From the NCBI GenBank assembly GCA_021799935.1, contig JAJYZM010000007.1, positions 1 to 13,360 of the forward strand: a DNA stretch of 13,360 nt. The letters run 5' to 3'. This document shows, piece after piece, positions 6,823 through 13,360 of this stretch. This DNA comes from a bacterium (GTDB lineage: Bacteria; SZUA-79; Acidulodesulfobacterales; Acidulodesulfobacteraceae). The notes beneath the pieces are model-generated. The model ran no database searches. It was given only the letters and a program-made list of their open reading frames with translations, and had not been told where the DNA came from. Position 1 is the stretch's first letter, and every line of letters begins with the position of its first letter. Both the position numbers and the translations under genes were made by a program.

Positions 6823-8166
6823 TTAATGCAATTCTTTTTTTATTGCTGCCGTTTTTTTATAAAAATCCTTATAAAACGATTCAAACTTCTTTTTAGGAAC
6901 CGCCAGTATTTCGGCCTGAATTTTCTTGCCGTCTTTTGAGTTTGTTAAATTAACCCATATTTCCCTATGGTTAAAAAAGAAAGAAAAAAATAGACCGATT
7001 ATCAGGATTATGCTCCCGACCCATATAACAGACGTATATGAGTTTTTGGTTATTTCGACCCCGCTGTAATAATAGCTTTTTACCTGCTTTACCCCGCTAT
7101 AAAGAAAAACGATATTATCGTATTTGGCAAATACTAACGGAGTGCTTTGATTTTTATACGGCAAAACATGAAAATTTATTATATGTTTATTATTTAGTTT
7201 TATAAAAAATGGAATTTCGCCTTTTTTAGGCTTTTTATGAGTAATAAATCTGAATTTTATATTGTCTATGCCTGCATCGTAAAGTTTACCCACGTCGGCA
7301 TATATGACTTTTCTAAATTTACGGTTTTTTAAATTAAGCACCAAAAGTCCTACTATGACCTTGGTGGGTTTATAATGACCGTAGCTTGCCTGATATATAG
7401 TTATACCGTCGTATGTAAAGGGATGGTTCACCCTGATATTTTTTGTGGCGACCCTTACATGATTTTTAATTATGCTTATTTTGCTTGTATAAGATTTCGG
7501 TATACCGTCCTTATAGTATTTTGTCCGATAATCGTCCAGCCTTATAGTAAAAGGAAGATTTAAGGGTTTCCGATTTTTAGTCAAATAAGATATATCCGTC
7601 TTTCCGCCGACTTTAATGTTGGCATATGACCTGAATCCGTATTTAACGTTTAATATTACGCCTATTATTATTATTATTATGCTTAGATGGGCTATATACG
7701 GAGAAAATCTGAAAATAGAGTTTTTTGAATAGTATAATTCGGTTTCCGTTTCGGAAAACGGTTTGCCGAATTTCTCGTTTAAAACTTTTTTGGTTTCTCC
7801 GGCGTTTTTTGTAGATTCGACAACCTCATATACAGCTTTAGGACTTTTTTTATCCATCATTTCTTTGAAAGACGGATACGGTCCGAAAACCGCTTTAAGG
7901 GTGCGTGGAAAAATATTGACGGAAGCCGTTACGATATTTACGACCAACAGCGCCGCCAGCCCGATGAAATACCATGAACCGTAAATATTTAAGAACCCCA
8001 GCCAGTATAATACGTGATATGTCTGCGTCCCGAAAATAGTCCTGTATTGGCTTGCCGTATCGCCCTGATTTATGAAAGTTCCGACCATCGAAAATGCGGC
8101 GATTGCTATAAAAAGGAATATAGCAAGTTTAACAGAGGAAAAGAATTTATTTAATTTTGAAAGCAT
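6823..8166 (-). CDS. resB: Cytochrome c biogenesis protein ResB/Ccs1
   Basis: This 447-residue membrane protein is the partner of CcsA in System II cytochrome c maturation; it contributes the large extracytoplasmic domain thought to present or chaperone the apocytochrome. The N-terminal helix in SSVKLAIFLF...GTFINQ (residues 10-34), a second helix near 66-86, a third in HLSIIIIIIGVIL (about 160-172) and a C-terminal helix near residues 390-410 frame the family's large soluble domain. The motif RVNHPFTYDGITIYQASYG is characteristic of ResB. No Shine-Dalgarno sequence precedes the ATG; the predicted transcript starts on the ATG itself (see the promoter at 8173-8201). A run of ATT/ATA triplets (about 7661-7680) encodes six isoleucines. 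Confidence 0.95.
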   Translation of the reverse strand: MLSKLNKFFSSVKLAIFLFIAIAAFSMVGTFINQGDTASQYRTIFGTQTYHVLYWLGFLNIYGSWYFIGLAALLVVNIVTASVNIFPRTLKAVFGPYPSFKEMMDKKSPKAVYEVVESTKNAGETKKVLNEKFGKPFSETETELYYSKNSIFRFSPYIAHLSIIIIIIGVILNVKYGFRSYANIKVGGKTDISYLTKNRKPLNLPFTIRLDDYRTKYYKDGIPKSYTSKISIIKNHVRVATKNIRVNHPFTYDGITIYQASYGHYKPTKVIVGLLVLNLKNRKFRKVIYADVGKLYDAGIDNIKFRFITHKKPKKGEIPFFIKLNNKHIINFHVLPYKNQSTPLVFAKYDNIVFLYSGVKQVKSYYYSGVEITKNSYTSVIWVGSIILIIGLFFSFFFNHREIWVNLTNSKDGKKIQAEILAVPKKKFESFYKDFYKKTAAIKKELH

Positions 8167-8172
8167 TATTAT

Positions 8173-8201
8173 ATTTTATTGGATTATCTAAAAATTGTAA
8201 A
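8173..8201 (-). promoter_or_regulatory. Sigma-70 type promoter of the ccs operon, giving a leaderless start
   Basis: On the minus strand the -35 box TTTACA (8201-8196, 5/6) and the -10 box TAAAAT (8178-8173, 5/6) are separated by exactly 17 bases. Counting from the -10, position +1 falls at 8166, the A of the resB ATG. No ribosome site exists between -10 and ATG. The boxes are seen; the leaderless start is inferred from spacing. Confidence 0.55.
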
Positions 8202-8292
8202 GCAAAAAATTTTACCCCAATCCCGATTTAGAACTACCTAATATACAAAAAAATAACAAAAACCTCTTATGTTTTATATGTTTACGTGATAT

Positions 8293-8385
8293 AATATTCC
8301 GCAAAACCTATCGCCGGAAAGGTTAAACAAAAAAAACAAAAGAGGCATTAACATAGAAAGTTTTGCAGTACTATTCCTGAATATT
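8293..8385. other. Nested inverted repeats, possible structured RNA
   Basis: AATATTC (8293-8299) can pair with GAATATT (8379-8385), and inside that GCAAAAC (8301-8307) pairs with GTTTTGC (8360-8366). A further inner hairpin brings together CCT (8307-8309) and AGG (8320-8322) around ATCGCCGGAA. A TATAAT hexamer stands at 8290-8295 on the plus strand, but its -35 is poor. The ordered nesting suggests a folded RNA or a protein-binding region; I do not recognise a known riboswitch class, and A+T-rich DNA makes chance pairing easy. Confidence 0.3.
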
Positions 8386-8394
8386 AATTCAATC

Positions 8395-8419
8395 TTAAAA
8401 AATTGCGCCTTAGGCGCAA
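8395..8419 (-). terminator. Intrinsic terminator acting leftward
   Basis: TTGCGCC (8403-8409) pairs with GGCGCAA (8413-8419) around a 3-base loop. Read on the minus strand the hairpin is followed by TTTTTTAAG, the normal terminator pattern; on the plus strand only A's follow. It would stop leftward transcripts from reaching the ccs promoter. No leftward gene ends here in the window, so it may block antisense read-through or end an unseen small RNA. Confidence 0.6.
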
Positions 8420-8503
8420 AAAAGAAGGATATAAATTTTTAAGTCAGGATTTGGAGATTTAGGTTGAACTTGCAAAAAATTGAACTCGTTAAGCGGATTA
8501 ATC

Positions 8504-8532
8504 TTGACAAAACATAAAAATCTTGATTAAAT
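8504..8532 (+). promoter_or_regulatory. Sigma-70 type promoter of hrcA-grpE-dnaK-dnaJ
   Basis: A perfect -35 box TTGACA (8504-8509) is followed after 17 bases by the -10 box TTAAAT (8527-8532, 4/6). The expected transcript start, about 8539, lies within the CIRCE operator, so HrcA bound there would block RNA polymerase. Confidence 0.8.
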
Positions 8533-8537
8533 AGTAT

Positions 8538-8564
8538 TTAGCACTCATAATGTTTAAGTGCTAA
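8538..8564 (+). promoter_or_regulatory. CIRCE operator, HrcA binding site
   Basis: TTAGCACTC (8538-8546), nine bases, then AAGTGCTAA (8556-8564): this matches the CIRCE consensus TTAGCACTC-N9-GAGTGCTAA with a single change (A for G at 8556). It overlaps the predicted transcript start, giving HrcA-mediated autorepression of the chaperone operon with release on heat shock. Confidence 0.97.
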
Positions 8565-8692
8565 TTAATCGAGATAATACATAATTTGAAAATATATAAT
8601 GCCATTGCGGGTAAAAGCGGACGGACGGAGTCTATCGTAGTTAACTCCAGCGTAGCTCATCAATTCGTTTGCATTGAACATTGTCGAAAATT

Positions 8693-9754
8693 ATGGAAGA
8701 AAAATGCGAAAAACATAATTACGGTGATTTAAGCGAAAGAAGCAGGGAAATTCTGCTCGGTATCATAGAGGGATATTTCGGAACGGCAAATCCGGTAGGC
8801 TCTAAATTCATAGCCGAGAATTACAATCTTAATTTAAGCCCTGCTTCCGTCAGAAATATAATGGCGTCGCTTGAAGAAGAAGGATATATATATCAGCCCC
8901 ACTTTTCTGCCGGAAGGGTTCCCACTGCAAAAGGATACAGGTTTTATATAGAAGGCTTGATGAAGACCCAAAGGATTACGCATGAACAAAAAGAAAATAT
9001 AAAAAAGAGATTCGATTCGGGAAGTAGAAATTTAGACGACATATTGAACCAGGTATCCATATCGCTGTCCGATTTATCGCATTATGCCGGAGTCGTTCTG
9101 GCGCCGGATACCTCAAGCATCCATCTTTTACATATTGAGTTTATAAGGATAAAGCCGAACAATATACTTGCGGTTATAGTGTTTCAGAACGGCATTACCG
9201 AAAATAAATCGTTTTACGTTTCTAAAGACATCAAACAAAACGAGTTAAGCCGGTATTCTAAAAAATTGAACGAAATTATAGAAAATAGAAAATGCGATTT
9301 AGACGCTTTAAAAGATATCATAGCCGAAGAAATGCGCAGCGACAAAGAAAATTTTTATTCTATATTAAACAGCGCCGTATTTTGCCGTGCAGTCGCCGGA
9401 ACTGAAAATAATTACGATAGATGTTTATACGTCGGACCGGAAACCGACTTATTGAAAGAGCCGGAATTTTCCGATAACGAACAGATAAAATTTCTCATAA
9501 AAACTATTTCGGATAAAACGACGATAATAAAACTGCTCGGACATACCAAAAACTGCAAAACAAAACAGATATTTATAGGTTCGGATAATGAGTGGTCGGA
9601 AATATCGGGACTGTCTCTTATAACGGCTCCTTATATAAGCGAAAACAATATGCTTAAGGGGTCGATAGGAATTATCGGGCCGTTAAGGATGAACTATTCC
9701 CACGTTATTCCGTTAATAGATTTTATGGCCAAATTTTTGAGCGGTATTATATAA
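8693..9754 (+). CDS. hrcA: Heat-inducible transcription repressor HrcA
   Basis: HrcA represses heat-shock operons by binding CIRCE; its folding depends on chaperonin, so it is lost from DNA under stress. The 353-residue product has the N-terminal winged-helix domain with SPASVRNIMASLEEEGYI (about residues 49-66) and the family signature QPHFSAGRVPTAKGYRFYI just after. The remainder, with ILAVIVFQNG and the C-terminal segment GSIGIIGPLRMNYSHVIPLI, fits the GAF-like dimerisation part. A TTG at 8681 is also in frame; a stop (8675-8677) blocks anything earlier. The ATG at 8693 is preferred on codon grounds, though neither has a visible ribosome site. The gene stands directly behind a CIRCE promoter and leads grpE and dnaK. 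Confidence 0.95.
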   Translation: MEEKCEKHNYGDLSERSREILLGIIEGYFGTANPVGSKFIAENYNLNLSPASVRNIMASLEEEGYIYQPHFSAGRVPTAKGYRFYIEGLMKTQRITHEQKENIKKRFDSGSRNLDDILNQVSISLSDLSHYAGVVLAPDTSSIHLLHIEFIRIKPNNILAVIVFQNGITENKSFYVSKDIKQNELSRYSKKLNEIIENRKCDLDALKDIIAEEMRSDKENFYSILNSAVFCRAVAGTENNYDRCLYVGPETDLLKEPEFSDNEQIKFLIKTISDKTTIIKLLGHTKNCKTKQIFIGSDNEWSEISGLSLITAPYISENNMLKGSIGIIGPLRMNYSHVIPLIDFMAKFLSGII

Positions 9755-9789
9755 ATAAAAAATAAATAAAATTTTTGGAGATGCGGCAA

Positions 9790-10470
9790 ATGCATGAAAA
9801 TGAAAAAAAAGACGGTTCCGAAGACTCAAGTTCCGCCGGCTTCGACGATTTAAACATCGAAAAAGAATTGGGAAAAAGAATAGGCGAGGCGGACGGCGGT
9901 TCCGTAGCCGTTGAATTAGACAGCGATATAGACGATATTCCAAACCCCAAAAATCTTGCGGAAGCGGAGGACGAACTTAATTATTTAAAAAATGCGCTGA
10001 AAAACCTTAAGAAAGAATACGAAGATTCAAACTCTAATTATCTTAAAAGTTTAGCCGATATGGAAAATTTCAGAAAAAGAGTGAATAGGGAAAAAGAAGA
10101 ATCTTTAAAATATTCTAACGAAAATCTTTTAAGGGACCTTCTGCCGGTTCTGGATTTTTTAGACCTTGCGATAGGACATTCCGCTTATTATTTAGAACAG
10201 GATTCTTCGGGAAATTTAAAATCGTTCGTGGACGGCGTGAAATTAGCCTACGGCGAATTCGTTAAAATATTAAAAAATTACGGCGCCGAAGCTATCGAAA
10301 CTTCGGGAAAAAATTTCGACGCCAATTTTCACGAGGCTGTAGAAACTGTGGAAGATTCCGGCCAGCAGGACGGAAAAATCATCGAAGAAAAAAGAAGGGG
10401 CTATGTTTTCAAAGACAGGCTGTTGAGGCCTTCTATGGTATCCATAGCAAAATCTAAAGACTCGCGTTAA
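9790..10470 (+). CDS. grpE: Nucleotide exchange factor GrpE
   Basis: GrpE releases ADP from DnaK and acts in the Hsp70 cycle as a dimer. The 226-residue product has an acidic, disordered N-terminus (to about residue 58), a long coiled coil (about 60-105) with the signature YLKSLADMENFRKRVNREKEE region, and the C-terminal beta-domain motif GYVFKDRLLRPSMVSIAK. In-frame starts also exist at 9775 (TTG) and 9781 (ATG), but the ribosome site GGAG occupies 9777-9780 and is correctly spaced (9 bases) only for the ATG at 9790. The gene lies 35 bases after hrcA and 80 before dnaK. Confidence 0.95.
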   Translation: MHENEKKDGSEDSSSAGFDDLNIEKELGKRIGEADGGSVAVELDSDIDDIPNPKNLAEAEDELNYLKNALKNLKKEYEDSNSNYLKSLADMENFRKRVNREKEESLKYSNENLLRDLLPVLDFLDLAIGHSAYYLEQDSSGNLKSFVDGVKLAYGEFVKILKNYGAEAIETSGKNFDANFHEAVETVEDSGQQDGKIIEEKRRGYVFKDRLLRPSMVSIAKSKDSR

Positions 10471-10550
10471 ATAAACTTACTTATATATTTAAGATATAAT
10501 TATAATAAAATTAAAATTCAAAAATCATAAAGTTTTAAGGAGAATCAATC

Positions 10551-12485
10551 ATGGGAAAAGTAATAGGAATCGATTTAGGAACGACAAACTCTTGCGTTGC
10601 GGTTATGGAAGGCAAAGAGCCCGTTGTAATAGCAAATTCGGAAGGAACGAGGACGACCCCCTCGGTCGTATCCATAAGCGACAGCGGCGAAAGGCTCGTA
10701 GGCCAGGCCGCCAAAAGGCAGGCGGTTACTAATCCGGAGAACACTATTTACGCGGTTAAAAGGCTTATAGGAAGAAAATACGATTCGCCGGAAGTGCAGG
10801 CGTTTAAGAAGGTCTGCCCTTATAAAATCGTTGCGAGCGAAAACGGAGACGCATGGGTTGAAATAAAGGGGAGAAAATATTCTCCGGCGGAAATTTCGTC
10901 CATGATATTGACTAAAATGAAAAAAACGGCCGAGGATTATCTCGGCGAGCCGGTTACCGAAGCCGTTATTACCGTACCCGCCTATTTTAACGACTCGCAG
11001 AGGCAGGCGACTAAGGATGCGGGCAAAATAGCCGGGTTAGACGTTTTAAGGATTATCAACGAGCCGACGGCATCTTCTCTTGCATACGGTTTGGACAAAA
11101 AGAAGGAAGAAAAAATAGCGGTTTACGATTTGGGCGGAGGAACTTTCGATATTTCGATACTCGAACTCGGAGAGGGAGTATTTGAAGTCAAATCTACCAA
11201 CGGCGATACTTTCTTAGGCGGAGAAGATTTCGACCAGAAAGTAATAGATTATATAGCCGACGAATTTAAAAAAGAACAGGGCATAGATTTAAGAAAAGAT
11301 AAAATGGCGCTCCAAAGATTAAAAGAAGCCGCGGAAAAGGCAAAAATAGAACTTTCCTCTTCTCTCGAAACCGATATAAATTTACCGTTTATTACCGCGG
11401 ATGCAAGCGGTCCAAAGCATCTTAACATGAAGCTTTCCAGGGCAAAGCTCGAACAGCTTACCGCCGAATTAATCGACAGGTCTATGACTCCGGTTAAAAC
11501 GGCATTAAAAGACGCGGGGTTGTCAACCTCTCAGGTCGATGAAGTCGTGCTTGTCGGAGGACAGACAAGAATGCCTAAGGTTCAACAGTCGGTTAAGGAT
11601 TATTTCGGAAAAGAACCTCATAAAGGGGTTAATCCCGATGAAGTCGTAGCTGTCGGTGCGGCAATTCAGGGCGCCGTTCTTAAAGGAGAAGTTAAAGACG
11701 TCCTTCTGCTGGATGTTACGCCGTTGTCCCTCGGAATAGAAACCCTCGGCGGCGTTAGCACGAAATTAATCGAAAAAAATACGACTATCCCTACCAGAAA
11801 GAGCCAGATATTTTCGACCGCCGCCGATAATCAGCCGGCGGTTACGATAAACGTCCTGCAGGGCGAAAGGGAAATGGCGTCGGACAACAAGAGCCTCGGA
11901 AGGTTCGAGCTGACGGGGATACCGCCTTCTCCAAGAGGAGTTCCGCAGATAGAAGTTACATTCGACATAGACGCCAACGGCATAGTCCACGTTTCGGCAA
12001 AAGATTTGGGAACGGGCAAGGAACAGTCTATCAGAATCACCGCTTCGAGCGGGTTGTCTAAAGAAGAAATAGACAAAATGATTAAAGAAGCAGAACTTCA
12101 TAAAGACGAAGATTCTAAAAAGAAGGAACTCATAGAAGTAAGAAACCACTTAGACGGCCTGGTCTATTCGATGGAAAAAACGTTAAAAGATTCCGGAGAC
12201 AAAATAGAATCCGCTGACAAAATGGCCGCCGAAGAAAAAATAGCCGAGGCTAAAAAAGCGCTTGAAGGAGACGATATAGATTCTATAAAACGCATAACCG
12301 AAGAATTAGAAAAACTGTCGCATTCCATAGCCGAAGCTATTTATAAGAAAACCGCCGCTGAAACGGGCGGAGCGGGCGCGGGAACAGGAGCCGCGGGACA
12401 GGCGGAGGAAGGGCAGGCTAAACCGGCGGACGAAAACGTGGTAGAAGCCGAATACGAAGAAGTAAAAGATAAAAAGAACGAATAA
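10551..12485 (+). CDS. dnaK: Chaperone protein DnaK (Hsp70)
   Basis: This 644-residue protein is the ATP-driven Hsp70 chaperone of the cytoplasm, a normal bacterial length. The nucleotide-binding domain opens [13 protein letters not shown] (residues 6-18), has the second phosphate loop [10 protein letters not shown] (193-202) and the adenosine motif [13 protein letters not shown] (332-344). The interdomain linker [14 protein letters not shown] (384-397) is intact, followed by the substrate-binding beta-domain, the helical lid and a Gly/Ala-rich tail ending in acidic [13 protein letters not shown], the usual DnaK C-terminus. AAGGAGA (10537-10543) precedes the ATG by 7 bases. The 80-base gap after grpE contains a TATAAT (10495-10500) without a good -35, so a separate dnaK promoter is uncertain. 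Confidence 0.98.
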   Translation: MGKVIGIDLGTTNSCVAVMEGKEPVVIANSEGTRTTPSVVSISDSGERLVGQAAKRQAVTNPENTIYAVKRLIGRKYDSPEVQAFKKVCPYKIVASENGDAWVEIKGRKYSPAEISSMILTKMKKTAEDYLGEPVTEAVITVPAYFNDSQRQATKDAGKIAGLDVLRIINEPTASSLAYGLDKKKEEKIAVYDLGGGTFDISILELGEGVFEVKSTNGDTFLGGEDFDQKVIDYIADEFKKEQGIDLRKDKMALQRLKEAAEKAKIELSSSLETDINLPFITADASGPKHLNMKLSRAKLEQLTAELIDRSMTPVKTALKDAGLSTSQVDEVVLVGGQTRMPKVQQSVKDYFGKEPHKGVNPDEVVAVGAAIQGAVLKGEVKDVLLLDVTPLSLGIETLGGVSTKLIEKNTTIPTRKSQIFSTAADNQPAVTINVLQGEREMASDNKSLGRFELTGIPPSPRGVPQIEVTFDIDANGIVHVSAKDLGTGKEQSIRITASSGLSKEEIDKMIKEAELHKDEDSKKKELIEVRNHLDGLVYSMEKTLKDSGDKIESADKMAAEEKIAEAKKALEGDDIDSIKRITEELEKLSHSIAEAIYKKTAAETGGAGAGTGAAGQAEEGQAKPADENVVEAEYEEVKDKKNE

Positions 12486-12489
12486 ATCG

Positions 12490-12586
12490 AACCGCCCCGT
12501 CGGCGTCCTAAGCCTGGGTCTTGAATTATATAGATCCCCCTCCTTTTTTAAGGAGGGGGATCAGGCGTCAGTCTGCCGAGGTGGTT
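12490..12586. repeat. Palindromic dispersed repeat, copy B, between dnaK and dnaJ
   Basis: The element starts AACCGCCCCGTCGGC and ends GCCGAGGTGGTT, so its ends are imperfect inverted repeats. The core is a perfect 13-bp stem, GATCCCCCTCCTT (12533-12545) with AAGGAGGGGGATC (12550-12562), around TTTT. Read on the minus strand the right arm is 22/26 identical to the start of copy A at 2555, and both lead into a CCCCTCCTT/AAGGAGGGG hairpin. A third small inverted repeat, TTTCCCAT / ATGGGGAAA, follows at 12586-12613. It may act as a partial terminator or mRNA-processing site that sets dnaJ expression apart from dnaK. Confidence 0.75.
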
Positions 12587-12643
12587 TCCCATGGGTGGTT
12601 GCCTATGGGGAAACTTATAACTTAATTTAAACTATTGTAAACT

Positions 12644-13360
12644 ATGGCATCAAAAAGAGATTATTACGAAATTCTGGGAGTAGAAAGAGAAGCAAGCGCG
12701 GACGAAATAAAAAAAGCATACAGAAAACTAGCCTTAAAACATCATCCGGATAAAAATCAGGGCGACGGGGATTCCGAAGAAAAATTCAAAGAAATAAACG
12801 AGGCATACAGCGTTTTGTGCGACGAAGAAAAAAGAGCCGCTTACGACAGGTTCGGGCACGAAGGCATGGGCGCTTTTGCTTCCGGCGGCGGAGGCGGATT
12901 CGGATTCAGCGATATATTCAGCGACTTTTTCGGAGATATTTTCTCCCAGCCGAACAAAAAAACCAGACGGAGAAAAGGAGAAGACCTTCGTTACGGCGTC
13001 AGGATTAAGTTCGAAGAATCTTTATTCGGAGTATCCAAACAGATAAAATACAACAGATACGAAACATGTTCTTCATGCGAAGGAACGGGCGCAAAAAAGG
13101 GAACAAAAAGAACAGCCTGTCCTGTTTGCAAGGGAACGGGGGAAATAAGGCAGCAGCAGGGATTTTTTTCTATATCCAGGACATGCTATAAATGCAACGG
13201 GGAAGGCGAGATTATCGAAAATCCGTGTCCGGTTTGCAAAGGCGAAGGCAGGGTCATAAAAGAGCGCAAGCTGGATATAAAAATACCTGCAGGTATAGAC
13301 GACGCCAACAGGCTTAAAGTTTCGGGAGAAGGTTCATCCGGATTTTTCGGCGGGCCTAAC
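12644..13360 (+). CDS. dnaJ: Chaperone protein DnaJ (Hsp40), N-terminal 239 residues
   Basis: DnaJ delivers unfolded proteins to DnaK and stimulates its ATPase. The window ends inside the gene; 239 codons are open from the ATG. The J-domain (residues 3-71) reads RDYYEILGV and carries the essential HPD at 34-36. A Gly/Phe-rich linker ([15 protein letters not shown]) follows. The zinc domain has all four cysteine repeats: [24 protein letters not shown] and CPVCKGEG, and the substrate-binding region begins after them. A stop codon at 12638-12640 excludes an upstream in-frame start, and the J-domain begins normally. Unlike its neighbours, no Shine-Dalgarno sequence precedes the ATG. It lies 158 bases after dnaK, and a repeat element fills much of the gap. 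Confidence 0.97.
   Translation, partial: MASKRDYYEILGVEREASADEIKKAYRKLALKHHPDKNQGDGDSEEKFKEINEAYSVLCDEEKRAAYDRFGHEGMGAFASGGGGGFGFSDIFSDFFGDIFSQPNKKTRRRKGEDLRYGVRIKFEESLFGVSKQIKYNRYETCSSCEGTGAKKGTKRTACPVCKGTGEIRQQQGFFSISRTCYKCNGEGEIIENPCPVCKGEGRVIKERKLDIKIPAGIDDANRLKVSGEGSSGFFGGPN

Larger units (their letters stand above)
8167..8692. other. Divergent intergenic region between the ccs and hrcA operons
   Basis: No convincing gene is present. From left to right it contains the ccs promoter (8173-8201), a stretch with nested inverted repeats (8293-8385), a leftward-acting terminator hairpin (8395-8419), the hrcA promoter (8504-8532), the CIRCE operator (8538-8564) and the hrcA leader up to 8692. 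Confidence 0.7.

Noticed and set aside
8290..8324. Possible riboswitch suggested by GCAAAACC and CGCCGGAAAGG
   Set aside because: It superficially recalls the c-di-GMP-I aptamer, but the conserved ACGCAAAGC element and required stems are absent; retained only as unspecified structure.
10495..10500. TATAAT upstream of dnaK as a separate promoter
   Set aside because: No acceptable -35 box lies 16-18 bases upstream; the A+T-rich gap makes such hexamers common.
11766..12149. A 127-codon minus-strand reading frame within dnaK
   Set aside because: It is antisense to the conserved DnaK substrate-binding domain; its composition (Phe/Arg-rich) is that of a shadow frame.

Overview
The window comes from a low-to-moderate GC Gram-negative bacterium. 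An outer-membrane beta-barrel protein with a signal peptide, a textbook sigma-54 promoter, a System II (ResB/CcsA) cytochrome c maturation pair and a CIRCE-controlled hrcA-grpE-dnaK-dnaJ cluster together point to a deltaproteobacterial-type lineage. That placement is an inference from gene content; the sequence alone does not fix the genus. Most of the window is chromosomal housekeeping DNA, but the left edge is the border of an integrated mobile element.

Layout. Positions 1-103 (minus) hold the start of a tyrosine-recombinase integrase that runs off the window. It lies next to the 3' end of a tRNA-Lys(UUU) gene (242-317, minus), the usual geometry of an island integrated at a tRNA. Upstream of the tRNA is a 49-residue single-pass membrane protein (343-492, minus). 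About 600 bases without a convincing gene follow; they hold a 17-bp direct repeat resembling an insertion-sequence end, an 81-bp long inverted repeat, a C9 tract, two small dyads and a sigma-54 promoter. That promoter drives a nitrogen cluster on the plus strand: outer-membrane porin, PII signal protein (glnK/glnB type) and AmtB ammonium transporter, closed by a strong terminator at 4453-4487.

On the minus strand, transcribed toward that terminator, are resB, ccsA/ccsB and a DUF1015 protein (8166 down to 4546), closely spaced and probably one operon. Its best promoter places the transcript start on the A of the resB ATG, which suggests a leaderless mRNA. A gene-free stretch of about 530 bases separates it from the divergent heat-shock cluster. 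This stretch contains a possibly structured RNA region, a leftward-acting terminator hairpin, and a sigma-70 type promoter overlapping a CIRCE operator. hrcA, grpE, dnaK and the first 239 codons of dnaJ follow on the plus strand.

How the genes work together. PII and AmtB form the ammonium-uptake and sensing module; the linked porin probably supplies outer-membrane passage under the same nitrogen-responsive control. ResB and CcsA form the haem export and cytochrome c ligation complex. HrcA represses its own operon through CIRCE, and GrpE, DnaK and DnaJ form the Hsp70 chaperone machine.

The least ordinary features are non-coding. A dispersed palindromic repeat has one half-copy between the porin gene and glnK and one two-armed copy between dnaK and dnaJ. 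The ccs operon looks leaderless. The leader of hrcA is long and has no visible Shine-Dalgarno sequence. The integrase/tRNA junction carries tandem 11-bp repeats. I found no CRISPR array, toxin-antitoxin pair or defence system here.
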